Assembly (NCBI RefSeq): GCF_001541315.1
Contig: NZ_LMVK01000015.1
Span: forward strand, 1-64,000
From: Agrobacterium tumefaciens str. B6
Lineage (GTDB): Bacteria > Pseudomonadota > Alphaproteobacteria > Rhizobiales > Rhizobiaceae
Reading direction: 5' to 3'
DNA: 64,000 nucleotides
This document shows positions 41,223-50,196 of this stretch, piece by piece. Both the position numbers and the translations under genes were made by a program. The stretch's first letter is position 1. Each line of letters starts with the position of its first letter. Under the pieces are notes generated by a model, which saw only the letters and a program-made list of their open reading frames with translations, did not search any database and was not told the origin of the DNA.

Positions 41223-41537
41223 GGGGTCCATCTCCTCGCATGGCTCCGCGATCCAGCTTTGCATCTCTGGCTTCGTCTTGCCCTTGGCCTTTTTGGTTCA
41301 GGAGGCAGTATGTCCGATGCGCGCGCCGATAAGCAAGGGATCACCGCCGGCGCCTCCCTTTCTCATGGGGATCGCGCCGGCGGCGCCATGCAGCTGCGAA
41401 TGGAGGGCCCCTTCAGCGTCGAGGCAACAGTGGAACCGTCGCGGCCGCACGCCTTGCTCAATTCAGAGTGGTCAATTCGCATATTCGGAGAGGACGGGAT
41501 GCGGGCCTTAACAGACGCCCGCCATCCCTGCCCGGTT
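41223..41537. other. Intergenic region between LysR and isochorismatase-like genes
   Basis: 315 bp without a supported gene; GC-rich in the middle. A plus-strand frame from 41310 has a good GGAGG site but continues antisense through the next gene with no recognisable domain, so I do not annotate it. The LysR promoter should lie near 41230-41300. Confidence 0.4.
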
Positions 41538-42197
41538 CTAGTGTCCGCCCTTTGTGGTCGGCGCCGGCGTGTTGAGAAGCTGCTGCTCCCAGAGATAAGC
41601 AATGCCGCTGCCCCCGAAGTGCTGGATGAGAATCTCGGTCAGTTCCTCGACATGCTCCGTGCGCGCCCAATCGCGCTGCCATTCGCCAGCAAGCGCCATC
41701 ACGGTCATCACGTTCGCGCCAGCAGCGATCATTCGCTGGATGGCAACTTCGTGAGACTCCTTCGAAATCCCGCCCGACGCGTCGGTGATCACGGTCACGT
41801 CCCAGCCTTCGCCGGCCGCCTGGATGACGGGCATTGCGACGCAGACCTCGGTCCAAAGGCCGGCAATGATCAGTTGCTTGCGGCCGGTCGCCTTGACGAC
41901 GTTCACCACATTCTCGTCCTGCCAGGTGTTCACCCAGGTGCGGTCGATGACCTCCTGGCCGGGGAACACGTCGGTGATCTGCTTGAAGAGAAGGCCACCG
42001 CGCGCCGCGATCACGCTGGTGAGAACGGTCGGAACATTGAAAGCTTTAGCCAGCTTTGCCAGCGCGGTCGTGAGATTGACCACAGCTTGCGGATCATGGC
42101 TGTTCAGGTTTGCTAACTGATAGGGCTGGTGATCGATCAGAACGAGGACCGAGTCTTCGGGACGGAGAAGTGAATCAAGGCCGTTACGAAAGGTCAT
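41538..42197 (-). CDS. Isochorismatase-family cysteine hydrolase (YcaC-like)
   Basis: 219 residues. Catalytic Asp in LVLIDHQPYQ (near 22), Cys in GLWTEVCVAMP (near 118), preceded by the typical cis-peptide region. Family members hydrolyse isochorismate, nicotinamide or other amides. YcaC-type proteins are often induced by oxidative or xenobiotic stress. Divergent from a LysR gene 154 bp away, its likely regulator. Confidence 0.87.
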   Translation of the reverse strand: MTFRNGLDSLLRPEDSVLVLIDHQPYQLANLNSHDPQAVVNLTTALAKLAKAFNVPTVLTSVIAARGGLLFKQITDVFPGQEVIDRTWVNTWQDENVVNVVKATGRKQLIIAGLWTEVCVAMPVIQAAGEGWDVTVITDASGGISKESHEVAIQRMIAAGANVMTVMALAGEWQRDWARTEHVEELTEILIQHFGGSGIAYLWEQQLLNTPAPTTKGGH

Positions 42198-42351
42198 GGG
42201 TTCATCCTATATTGGTGGTTTATTGAAGCGCGCTTGCGCAAAAGGCATGCACCCTCTTGGGCGTTGCCGCGGGACGAAACTTGTCATTCCCGTTTCTGAT
42301 GCGGTAGTCCTTGTCCGTGCTAAGCTGTGTCGCAGAATGGGGAACGCTTGA

Positions 42352-43272
42352 GTGGATATCGAAGATATCAGGACATTCGTCGAAGTTGCGGATGCGGGAG
42401 GCGTCACAGCCGCCGCGCTGCGGCTCGGTATCTCCAAATCGATGGTCAGCCGGCGGCTGGTGCGGCTTGAAGCGGAGCTTGGTGTCCAGCTTCTGGCCCG
42501 ATCCACACGCGGTGCTTCCCTGACGGAGGAGGGCGCAACCTTCCGCGACTATGCGGCGAGGATTTCAGCCGAAATCGACGTCGCCAGAGAGACAATCCTT
42601 CCGGCTGGTGAGCTCCGTGGCCGCCTGCGGATTGCTGCGCCGCTTTCCTTCGGCCCAACGCATTTCGCGCTGGTGATTGCGCAGATGGCGCGCCGTCATC
42701 CTCAACTCCAGATACAGACCTGTTACACTGATCGTTTCGTGGATCTGATTGCAGAAGGATACGATTGTGCGATCCGGGTCGGCACCCTTCCAGACTCCAA
42801 CCTCGTCGCCAGACGCGTCGGCCCCCTCTACGGCATCTTCGTCGCCAGCCCCGACTATATCAAGGTCCACGGCTCTCCGGAGACACCGGAGGAACTCGTG
42901 ACCCATCAGGCTCTCATGCAGGGAACGGAAACCTGGCAGGTGATGGATGGCGACAAGGTGATAACTCTTCGCCCGCAGGGACGGTTCAAGGCCGATAACG
43001 GGGTCGCTCTTGCCGTCGCCGCAGCAGCCGGATTGGGGGTCGCCGTGCTGCCATACGATCTTGTTAAAAATTATCTGGCCTCAGGCGAGCTGGTGCAGGT
43101 GATGAAACGTCATCCACCGCCCCCGGCCGGGATATATGTCGTCAGACCGCCGGGGCAACATCCCGTCAGGAAAATCCGGGTGCTCACTGAAATGCTGATC
43201 GAATGCTTCGACCACGGACCGGCTACGGCATCTCTCTCCAATGCCGGGGGAAGCCCCCCGGCCGCTGCCTGA
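42352..43272 (+). CDS. LysR-family transcriptional regulator
   Basis: 306 residues with a GTG start after GGGGAA. N-terminal HTH (DIRTFVEVADAGGVTAAALRLGISKSMVSRRL in the family pattern) and a substrate-binding domain of the CrgA/DhcR-like branch. Divergent from the isochorismatase-like gene, convergent with the ABM gene. The intergenic space has weak dyad symmetry (GAAAC-N11-GTTTC near 42277) but no clear operator. Confidence 0.9.
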   Translation: MDIEDIRTFVEVADAGGVTAAALRLGISKSMVSRRLVRLEAELGVQLLARSTRGASLTEEGATFRDYAARISAEIDVARETILPAGELRGRLRIAAPLSFGPTHFALVIAQMARRHPQLQIQTCYTDRFVDLIAEGYDCAIRVGTLPDSNLVARRVGPLYGIFVASPDYIKVHGSPETPEELVTHQALMQGTETWQVMDGDKVITLRPQGRFKADNGVALAVAAAAGLGVAVLPYDLVKNYLASGELVQVMKRHPPPPAGIYVVRPPGQHPVRKIRVLTEMLIECFDHGPATASLSNAGGSPPAAA

Positions 43273-43308
43273 CCGGCACATTTTCAGAGCCGAACGTCGC
43301 TCTATCTG

Positions 43309-43662
43309 TCACACAGCCACGGGCTTTGGCAGGACCAGATCGCCGACCGTATATGTGTGGAACTCGCTTCTGGAGACGGTGTCCAGTTTCCGGAATTTTT
43401 CGACGAATTGCGGATCGGAAAAGAACTCGTCGACATTGCCGGTTCCCTGAATGGCCTCGACATTAACGACCGTCTCTCCGTCGGTGCTTTTCGCAAGGCT
43501 GCTCCAGAGGAACCCTTCCTTTCGTTCGGCAACATAGTGGACGACATCCTGAATGATGGCGAAGGCTTCGTCCTGCTTTCCCGGATGGGCATGAATGACG
43601 TTGACAACAAAGGTCGTGGGAGCGGGCGAGCCCGCAAAAGCTGCGATAGGTTTCGTTTCCAT
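43309..43662 (-). CDS. Antibiotic biosynthesis monooxygenase (ABM) domain protein, quinol monooxygenase-like
   Basis: 117 residues, dimeric ferredoxin-like ABM fold (TTFVVNVIHAHPGKQDEAFAI and EFHTYTVGDLVL stretches). Cofactor-free monooxygenases such as YgiN belong here, as do proteins of unknown role. Divergent from a LysR gene, with a dyad in between. Confidence 0.8.
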   Translation of the reverse strand: METKPIAAFAGSPAPTTFVVNVIHAHPGKQDEAFAIIQDVVHYVAERKEGFLWSSLAKSTDGETVVNVEAIQGTGNVDEFFSDPQFVEKFRKLDTVSRSEFHTYTVGDLVLPKPVAV

Positions 43663-43726
43663 GAATTATCTCCATTTGAAGCTTCGGGCCATTTCAGCCG
43701 CGACGACATCTGGATATCGGAAGGAA

Positions 43727-43751
43727 AATAGCGGATAAACGAGCTGCTATT
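43727..43751. promoter_or_regulatory. Dyad in the ABM/LysR divergent promoter
   Basis: Inverted repeat AATAGC (43727-43732) and GCTATT (43746-43751) with a 13-bp spacer, in the 127-bp region between the divergent ABM and LysR genes. Plausible LysR site; not otherwise verified. Confidence 0.4.
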
Positions 43752-43789
43752 CTCGACATACCGGACAAAAATTCCTTAATCACGACATC

Positions 43790-44677
43790 ATGGACAAGCT
43801 CGGAACCCTCGGCATATTTATTCAGGTGGCGGAAGCGGGAAGCTTCGTGGCCGCCGGGCATCGTCTCGGCATCTCCGGATCCGCCGTTGGAAAAGCCATT
43901 GCACGTCTGGAGGAGGAGCTGGGCGTAAGACTGTTCAATCGCTCGACACGCAGCATGGCACTGACGGAGGACGGGAGTTTCTTCCTCGATACCTGCCGGC
44001 GCATCCAGTCGGAATATGAGACCGTGCAGGCGCAATTATCGAGATCGCAGGCCGTTCCGCGCGGGCAACTGCGTGTCAGCCTTCCGCTGGCAGGCATGTT
44101 GCTGATGCCGACGATATCCGCCTTCATGGAGGCATATCCCGAAATCAGCCTCGACCTTGATTTTACAGACCGTCTGGTTGACGTCATCGAAGAGGGATTC
44201 GACGCCGTCATCCGAACCGGCGAGATCAGGGACACACGGCTGATGAGCCGCAAGCTCGGCACGTTCAGGCACAGCATCGTGGCGGCGCCCGGCTACCTGG
44301 AGGCGCATGGCCGCCCGAAGATTCCGGAAGATCTTGTCCGGCACCGCTGTCTTCACCATCGCTTCGCCAATTCCGGAAAGCTTGAGCCGTGGCCCCTGGT
44401 TCACGAAGGCCGCGAGATCAGGATCGATCTGCCGGTCGCCACCGTTGCGAGCACGCTGGAACCCTTGATCTACCTTGCGGAACGTTCATTCGGCATAACA
44501 TGCCTGCCGTCATTCGCCGTGACGTCCGAAGTCGCTGACGGGAAACTGGTATCGCTGCTGGACGACTATATGGCCGACACAGGGACCTTCCGCGTCCTCT
44601 GGCCGACCAATCGATATCTTTCTCCAAAAGTCAGAGCATTTGTAGACTATATAGCCGCCAATCTTTTCGCCCGGTGA
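43790..44677 (+). CDS. LysR-family transcriptional regulator
   Basis: 295 residues with the HTH at the N-terminus (LGIFIQVAEAGSFVAAGHRLGISGSAVGKAIARLEEELGV region) and a CrgA-type effector domain. Likely controls the divergent ABM gene. The ribosome site is weak. Confidence 0.9.
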   Translation: MDKLGTLGIFIQVAEAGSFVAAGHRLGISGSAVGKAIARLEEELGVRLFNRSTRSMALTEDGSFFLDTCRRIQSEYETVQAQLSRSQAVPRGQLRVSLPLAGMLLMPTISAFMEAYPEISLDLDFTDRLVDVIEEGFDAVIRTGEIRDTRLMSRKLGTFRHSIVAAPGYLEAHGRPKIPEDLVRHRCLHHRFANSGKLEPWPLVHEGREIRIDLPVATVASTLEPLIYLAERSFGITCLPSFAVTSEVADGKLVSLLDDYMADTGTFRVLWPTNRYLSPKVRAFVDYIAANLFAR

Positions 44678-44717
44678 TAGCACCGACGGCAAAGGGCATA
44701 AAACGATGCGCAAACGC

Positions 44718-45269
44718 TCAGTAAGCGCCGCGATAGTGATCCCTGATGAAGACGGGAAGATCGTTTGACGGCGGCGTAAAAGGCACCTGATACATCATGT
44801 CGCCGACAAAGCCGCGGTGATAGGTGCCATGATTGACGATATGCAGCACGATCTGCTCGCGGGTCATGACGCCTTCTCCTCCTCCGACAAATTCGAAATG
44901 AACGGCTTTCGCGAGATCCCCGTCTGACCAGGTGTCGACCATATCGACATACCAGCGGTCCATTTCCTGAACGGCTTCCCATAATTCGCCAATTGCGGGC
45001 GTATGGTCGGTGTTGCGGGCGGTGTAGCTGTGTTTCTTTCCTTGTAGATGATGCCTGAAAATATCATCCACCACATAAACGTGGTTCAGCGTATGCACCA
45101 TGTTTCCGAACCGCGTCGGCCGCTGCCGAAGGGCTTCACCTTCCGGCAGGTCCATCACGCTTCTGAACGTCAACCCGTTCGCCCAGGCTTTGTAGCGTAC
45201 CAGCATTTTCAAGGTATCTATTGCCGATGCGGTGGATGCGTGAACGGGGCTGAGCGGCGCAATATCCAT
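44718..45269 (-). CDS. DinB-family four-helix protein
   Basis: 183 residues. The three metal-binding histidines of the DinB/YfiT fold are visible: NHVYVVDD (near 66), and HIVNHGTYHRG (near 135-142). Includes FEFVGGGEGVMTREQIVLHIV, typical of the family. Some members are bacillithiol- or mycothiol-dependent transferases; function here unknown. The start follows AAGGAG. Confidence 0.85.
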   Translation of the reverse strand: MDIAPLSPVHASTASAIDTLKMLVRYKAWANGLTFRSVMDLPEGEALRQRPTRFGNMVHTLNHVYVVDDIFRHHLQGKKHSYTARNTDHTPAIGELWEAVQEMDRWYVDMVDTWSDGDLAKAVHFEFVGGGEGVMTREQIVLHIVNHGTYHRGFVGDMMYQVPFTPPSNDLPVFIRDHYRGAY

Positions 45270-45317
45270 GCTGAAACTCCTTCGTATTTTTGAACTTCAA
45301 AAACGATGATCGGGTTG

Positions 45318-45341
45318 ATCCGGCGCTGTCGCGCCGGATCG
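45318..45341 (-). terminator. Strong hairpin between Nudix and DinB genes
   Basis: Perfect 10-bp stem (45318-45327 with 45332-45341) and TGTC loop. On the minus strand a T-run lies about 15 nt downstream of the stem, further than usual. It probably ends the Nudix-side transcript, or lowers readthrough to dinB. Confidence 0.5.
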
Positions 45342-45414
45342 GAAGCATTGTTGCCGGCCAACGATGAGAGGATGATCGGCACCTGTCCCGGATCGATAAA
45401 TCCGGAGGCGAGGA

Positions 45415-46011
45415 TCAGCGTGCCGTGGCCTTTTCCTGCAAAAGTCGGATAGCGAGATGCTGGAGCAGAATGATCGTCTTGGCATCGCGAATATCGCCGC
45501 GGGTGATCATGCGCATAGCCTCAGGCAAGGCGATTTCCAGCACATCGATGTCTTCGCCCTCGTCCGCTGAACCGCCGCCTGCCCCGACCTTATGTTTCTC
45601 GGCATATTCGCCATAGAAAAAGGCGAGATATTCCGTGACCGATCCGGGGCTCATATAGATATCGAACAGATGCATAAGTTCGGAAACCTCATAACCGGTT
45701 TCCTCGATCAACTCCGCACGCATTCGCGTCGCCGGGTCTGCGCCTTCCAGCAACCCCGCCGGTGTCTCGATCAGCGATTCCAGGCCGCCATTCAGGAGAA
45801 CCGGCAACCGGAACTGACGGGTCAGCAGGACATTGTCGCTGGCAGGATTGTACAACAGGCATGTCGCCCCGTTGCCGCGATCATATGCCTCCCGGGTCTG
45901 CCGTTGCCAGCTTCCGTCCCTCAGCTGGAGTTCATATTCATACTTCGTCAGCCGCCCCCAATCATCAGCCAATACGCGTTCGGAAATAGGGCGGTAAACA
46001 CTGCTATTCAT
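45415..46011 (-). CDS. Nudix hydrolase (ADP-ribose/GDP-mannose pyrophosphatase-like)
   Basis: 198 residues from the ATG at 46011 (GAGGTG upstream; a GTG three codons earlier is part of that site). Nudix box GLLEGADPATRMRAELIEETGYE near residues 88-110. Resembles NudK (GDP-mannose) more than ADP-ribose enzymes in its overall length. Closest neighbour is the PhzF gene, 27 bp upstream on the same strand. Confidence 0.88.
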   Translation of the reverse strand: MNSSVYRPISERVLADDWGRLTKYEYELQLRDGSWQRQTREAYDRGNGATCLLYNPASDNVLLTRQFRLPVLLNGGLESLIETPAGLLEGADPATRMRAELIEETGYEVSELMHLFDIYMSPGSVTEYLAFFYGEYAEKHKVGAGGGSADEGEDIDVLEIALPEAMRMITRGDIRDAKTIILLQHLAIRLLQEKATAR

Positions 46012-46038
46012 CAAAGTCACCTCGTTTTCATCTGTCTT

Positions 46039-46884
46039 TCAAAGGCCGAGTAAACGGCCTTCGACATGCGTGCGCGTTTCGCCGCCGACCCATATCTGGC
46101 CGACATCATCGCGGGTAAGGTAGATACGGCCATGGCGGCCAAGGCGCGTTCCCTGCGCCGCGACATAGTCTTCGCCAACCACGCCCGTTGCGAACAGCCA
46201 TTGCGCCAATGAGGCGTTGAGGCTTCCGGTGACGGGGTCTTCAACGATGGCGCCCAGATGATCGCTGAAGAAAGCACGAACCTCAAAAGCGGTCTCGCCG
46301 CCTTTCGCATGGGGGCCAACCACGCCGATATCGATGTGATGGGTCCAGCTGCGGGCCGGGGTGATGCCAAGCACCTTTTCGGCGGACGCCATCCTGATCC
46401 CGAGCCAGCCGGGACCATTGTCGATCCATGCCGCATCGATGACGTCGCAAGCCTCGATCCCCAAAAACTGCCGCGCATCCTCCAGCTCGGCGGGCGTCGG
46501 CGCGCCGGAACGGATAAGCGGCGGAGCGGCAAAAGAAAGCCGTCCATGCGAGCGCCGGATCGTGACCAGCCCGGCGCCGCATTCCTGAACAATCGCCGTT
46601 TCGTTCCCGGGCATGCCATTGGCGGAGAGCCAGGCATGGCAGCTGCCCAGTGTCGGATGCCCGGCAAAGGGCAACTCCCTGTCCAGCGAGAATATCCTGA
46701 CCCGGTAATCAGCCTGCGGATGGGTGGGCCGCAACAGGAACGTGGTTTCGGAGAGGTTGAACCATCGCGTCATCAGCTGCATTTCATCCGTCGATAAGGC
46801 ATCAGCACCGATGACGACCGCCAGCGGATTGCCGGAAAGCGGCCCGGAGCCGAATACATCGATCATATGGATAGCAAAACTCAT
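46039..46884 (-). CDS. PhzF-family epimerase/isomerase
   Basis: 281 residues with the diaminopimelate-epimerase-like two-lobe fold: N-terminal IDVFGSGPLSGNPLAVV, FAGHPTLGSCHAW (near 75), and EDPVTGSLNASLAQWL near 215. The expected catalytic Glu of PhzF lies in NLSETTFLL near 47. Most homologues have no known substrate. Same strand as the Nudix and LysE genes. Confidence 0.88.
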   Translation of the reverse strand: MSFAIHMIDVFGSGPLSGNPLAVVIGADALSTDEMQLMTRWFNLSETTFLLRPTHPQADYRVRIFSLDRELPFAGHPTLGSCHAWLSANGMPGNETAIVQECGAGLVTIRRSHGRLSFAAPPLIRSGAPTPAELEDARQFLGIEACDVIDAAWIDNGPGWLGIRMASAEKVLGITPARSWTHHIDIGVVGPHAKGGETAFEVRAFFSDHLGAIVEDPVTGSLNASLAQWLFATGVVGEDYVAAQGTRLGRHGRIYLTRDDVGQIWVGGETRTHVEGRLLGL

Positions 46885-46934
46885 GACATGGCTCTTTCAG
46901 TTGGGATTAATCGGCAACGCGGACGGACGGCCCG

Positions 46935-47564
46935 TCAGTTCTGCCAGAGAAGCAGTTTCAGCCCGGCGGCGGCAAATACCACGGAAAGCACGGATTCGAT
47001 CCAGCGCCGCAATCTGGTATAGAGCGCAATCATCGAGGCGGTGGAAAAGAGAAGTGCATAGCTGCCGAACACGATAACGCCGAGAATGGCGCAGCCGCCA
47101 ATGATCGCCGGCAACATGCCCGCAGGCGCGTCCTCGCGAAACCCCAGCGACATGATCGCTATCCAGGCCATGATGGCCTTCGGGTTTCCGATATGCATGA
47201 GAAGACCCTGCCGGTAGAGCGCCCGGTAGCGCGGCGTCGCGCGCCCGGTATCCACACTCACAAAGTCGGAGACCGGCTTCAGGGCCGACCTGCCCGCTCG
47301 AAAAGCCAGATACAGCAGGTAAACGCCGCCGAATATCTTGATGACGAAAAGCGCCTGGGCATAGGCGGCCAGCGCGGCCGACATGCCCGTCGCCGCCAGG
47401 ATCGCCCAGAACAGCGAGCCGGTGATGACGCCAGCCGTCAAAGCAAGGGCGGGCAGACGGCCGTCACGCATCGCCGTTCCCATGATCGCCATGTTGCTCG
47501 GGCCCGGGCTGGCGGTGGCGACGATATAGGTGCCGTAAACGAGGGCGATCTGGCTGGCGATCAT
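46935..47564 (-). CDS. LysE-family translocator
   Basis: 209 residues from the ATG at 47564 (GGAGAAAG site). Five to six membrane helices; family signature ATASPGPSNMAIM near residue 16 and GNPKAIMAWIA near 120. Exports amino acids or related metabolites. It lies between the PhzF and glyoxalase-fold genes, near a MocR regulator. Confidence 0.88.
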   Translation of the reverse strand: MIASQIALVYGTYIVATASPGPSNMAIMGTAMRDGRLPALALTAGVITGSLFWAILAATGMSAALAAYAQALFVIKIFGGVYLLYLAFRAGRSALKPVSDFVSVDTGRATPRYRALYRQGLLMHIGNPKAIMAWIAIMSLGFREDAPAGMLPAIIGGCAILGVIVFGSYALLFSTASMIALYTRLRRWIESVLSVVFAAAGLKLLLWQN

Positions 47565-47603
47565 TCTGACTTTCTCCGGAAACAGGACAGGTTTCCCCAA
47601 GCA

Positions 47604-48008
47604 CTATTGCTGGAGGTCTCCGCGATGCACGATGTGAACCTTGTTGCCGTCAGGATCACGCAGATAGGCGCCGAAATAGCCCTCTCCATAATGCGGACGC
47701 GGCCCCGGGCCTCCTTCGTCCGTGCCGCCATGCGCAAGGCCGCTGGCATGGGCCACACCCACCGCCTCTGTCGACGGCGCCAGAAAGGCAACCATGCCGC
47801 CATTGCCAACCGTTGCCGGTTCGCCATTGAAGGGCTGATAGACATAAAAACGGGGCAACGGGGATTGCGCCCTCACCCAGCAAAGCGCCGCAGGCCCGCC
47901 ATCGGGGCTCACGGTTCGCCGCGTCAGACCGAGCGGGGCAAGCACGGCGTCATAAAAGCGTTCCGCCCGCTCAAGATCACGCGTTCCGACGGTTACATGG
48001 CTGAACAT
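47604..48008 (-). CDS. VOC-family (glyoxalase/dioxygenase superfamily) protein
   Basis: 134 residues from the ATG at 48008 (AGAGGAT site). Begins MFSHVTVGTRDLERAERFYDAVL and ends YGAYLRDPDGNKVHIVHRG-like, the usual VOC ends, with potential metal ligands H4 and a late acid residue. Substrate unknown. It is the first gene divergent from mocR, 133 bp away. Confidence 0.85.
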   Translation of the reverse strand: MFSHVTVGTRDLERAERFYDAVLAPLGLTRRTVSPDGGPAALCWVRAQSPLPRFYVYQPFNGEPATVGNGGMVAFLAPSTEAVGVAHASGLAHGGTDEGGPGPRPHYGEGYFGAYLRDPDGNKVHIVHRGDLQQ

Positions 48009-48088
48009 TTGATCCTCTAAGCGCGCCGGCAGGATGGCAGGCCGGCCGCCGTAAAGTGTGGATATCAATCAGCCTCGTCATAGCCTAT

Positions 48089-48128
48089 GTTACACTTGCT
48101 GTTTATTGAAATAGTGTAACGTGACACT
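48089..48128. promoter_or_regulatory. Probable MocR operator cluster
   Basis: Three related half-sites: GTTACACT (48089-48096), its exact inverse AGTGTAAC (48113-48120), and GTGACACT (48121-48128), abutting. Located in the divergent space between the VOC gene and mocR, 12-52 bp before the mocR start. MocR proteins usually bind such repeated half-sites. Confidence 0.65.
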
Positions 48129-48140
48129 TTTATCGAAGGT

Positions 48141-49493
48141 ATGAACGTGCTGCTGCAATCCCCCTGGACTCCCCGTCTTGCAGACATTGAGGCGAATGCC
48201 GCAGAACGGCTGGTGCTTGCCCTCGCCGACGACATCATCGAGGGGCGGCTGGCGGGCGGTGACCGCCTGCCAGCCCATCGCGATCTCGCGTGGAAACTGG
48301 GAGTGGGCCTTGGCACGGTGACAAAAGCCTATTCCGTTCTGGAACGGCGCGGGCTGACACGCAGCGTCAAGGGCCGGGGAACATTCGTGGCGATCCAGGA
48401 GGCGCATAACGACCGGCAGATTGATCTCTCGTCCAACGCACCCCCGGCCACGCTCAACGCCCGCATTCTCGCAAAGACGCTGACGGGGATCGCGCGCAGG
48501 ATCGATGCGGATCATATCAATCTTTATGCCCCGCCCGCGGGGCATCTGGAACACCGCCGCCTTCTCGCCCGCTGGCTCGAAACGCAGGGTCTCACCATCG
48601 ATCCGTCCCATCTGGTGCTGACGAGCGGCGCCCGTCAGGCGCTGGTCCTGGCCTTCGATCTCGCCTGCGGCCCCAAGGGCCTGCTCCTGACCGAACGGAT
48701 CACCTATCCCGGCGCCATCGTGCTGGCCCGGCGGAAAGGTTACCGGATGCAGGGCGTCGAAATCGATGCCGAAGGCATGGTGCCGGAAGCGTTGGTGGCG
48801 GCGCTGGATGGCACCCCATCGAGTGACTGCACAGCAATCTATCTGACGCCGACCCTGCATAATCCGACAACCGTTACCATGGGGGCGGCGCGGCGGCAGG
48901 TCATTGCGGATATTTGCCGCCGGGCGGGCGTATGGATCATCGAGGACGGTGTTTATGCGGCATCCGCGGAAGCCTTGCCGCCGCTGACGTCATTGGCTCC
49001 TGAAATCTCGTTTCATGTGAACGGGCTCTCCAAGTCCCTTGGCCCCGGCTTGCAGATCGGCGTCCTTGCTTTACCAGCCGGTCTGCACGAAACCGCCGAA
49101 GACCTTCTGCAGGACATGCCGATGGCCCCATCCGCGCTCTCCTGCGCGGTGGTTGAGGACTGGCTGACCTCCGGCATCATCTCTTCAATCCAGCGGGATT
49201 TGCGCCACGAGGCCCAACGGCGCTCCAGCCTGGCCGTTTCCCTGCTCGGCACGAACCAGCTTGGCTCGCATCCCGATGCATACAACGTCTGGCTGCCAAT
49301 GGAACACGACGCCGCCAACCGCTTCGCATTCGCCGCTGCGGCAATGCGCATCAAGTTGACCCCTCCGGAAGCCATGCTTGTTAATCCCGATGATCAGGCG
49401 AGCGGCATTCGCCTTTGCCTCGGCGGCCCGTCCTTCGACGATCTCACGGAAGCGCTGAAGCTTCTGGCTGGGCTGCTGAAACGCGGGACTTGA
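48141..49493 (+). CDS. GntR/MocR-family (PdxR-type) regulator with aminotransferase-like domain
   Basis: 450 residues. N-terminal winged HTH of the GntR type (about 12-80; LPAHRDLAWKLGVGLGTVTKAYSVLERRGL) joined to a fold-type I aminotransferase domain with the PLP lysine in NGLSKSLGPGLQIG (near 297). Such proteins bind PLP and control vitamin B6, amino acid or transport genes. Likely controls the divergent VOC/LysE/PhzF/Nudix genes. Confidence 0.92.
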   Translation: MNVLLQSPWTPRLADIEANAAERLVLALADDIIEGRLAGGDRLPAHRDLAWKLGVGLGTVTKAYSVLERRGLTRSVKGRGTFVAIQEAHNDRQIDLSSNAPPATLNARILAKTLTGIARRIDADHINLYAPPAGHLEHRRLLARWLETQGLTIDPSHLVLTSGARQALVLAFDLACGPKGLLLTERITYPGAIVLARRKGYRMQGVEIDAEGMVPEALVAALDGTPSSDCTAIYLTPTLHNPTTVTMGAARRQVIADICRRAGVWIIEDGVYAASAEALPPLTSLAPEISFHVNGLSKSLGPGLQIGVLALPAGLHETAEDLLQDMPMAPSALSCAVVEDWLTSGIISSIQRDLRHEAQRRSSLAVSLLGTNQLGSHPDAYNVWLPMEHDAANRFAFAAAAMRIKLTPPEAMLVNPDDQASGIRLCLGGPSFDDLTEALKLLAGLLKRGT

Positions 49494-49547
49494 CGCCATC
49501 AGGAAAAAAGCAACAGCACGAGAATTGAATGAAAGTGACCGTATATT

Positions 49548-50147
49548 ATGAATGATCACCCGGACGAGGATGCATGGAACGCCTGGAGCCCTGCCGAATT
49601 GTCCCGGCGACTGGACGGTGTATCGAAACCATGGTGCGTTGTTGGCGGTTGGGCTCTCGACCTGTGGCTGGGCAGCAAGACACGCGAGCATGATGATCTT
49701 GAGTTCACGGTCCTGCGTGAAGATTTGGGCATCTTTCGCCAGCAGCTGGGTGACATGACGTTCTACACTGTCAACGATGGCGTTATCGAACCGCTACCGG
49801 CGGATCGGGATCCGGCCCCCGAGATTTTCCAGATCTGGGGCTTCGATCGCGCTGCCGGATGCTGGCGCGCCGATATGATGATCGAGCCGGGAACGAATGA
49901 CACCTGGGTTTACAAGAGAAATCCGGAAATGACGCGGCCCCGTATCGAAATGGTGTCGCTGAGCGCTGACGGCATTCCTCACCTTAATCCCTCCGCCGTG
50001 CTTCTGTTCAAGGCGAAGCACAGACGCACCAAGGACGAGAAGGACTTCGCGAGAGCCCAACCAAGATTACCGCTCTCGGAACGACAATGGCTCAAAGACT
50101 GCCCCCCCCGCCTCCACCCGGGTCACGATTGGATACAGGCGCTGTGA
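49548..50147 (+). CDS. Nucleotidyltransferase, aminoglycoside-2''-adenylyltransferase-like
   Basis: 199 residues. Motif VVGGWALDLWLG (about 31-42), then EHDDLEFTV with two acidic metal ligands, and a third acid in WRADMMIEP, as in the ANT(2'')/LinB-type minimal nucleotidyltransferases. The C-terminal half (HLNPSAVLLFKAKHRRTKDEKDF) fits the same family. Chromosomal homologues usually have unknown substrates, so drug resistance cannot be claimed. Confidence 0.78.
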   Translation: MNDHPDEDAWNAWSPAELSRRLDGVSKPWCVVGGWALDLWLGSKTREHDDLEFTVLREDLGIFRQQLGDMTFYTVNDGVIEPLPADRDPAPEIFQIWGFDRAAGCWRADMMIEPGTNDTWVYKRNPEMTRPRIEMVSLSADGIPHLNPSAVLLFKAKHRRTKDEKDFARAQPRLPLSERQWLKDCPPRLHPGHDWIQAL

Positions 50148-50196
50148 TCTCAGGCCGCCTTACGGTCGCCTCTTCCGAAATTCGACAATGGGAATT

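Noticed and set aside
41310..42116. Plus-strand frame with a good GGAGG site running into the isochorismatase-like gene
   Set aside because: Most of it is antisense to a recognised enzyme and the first part matches no family.
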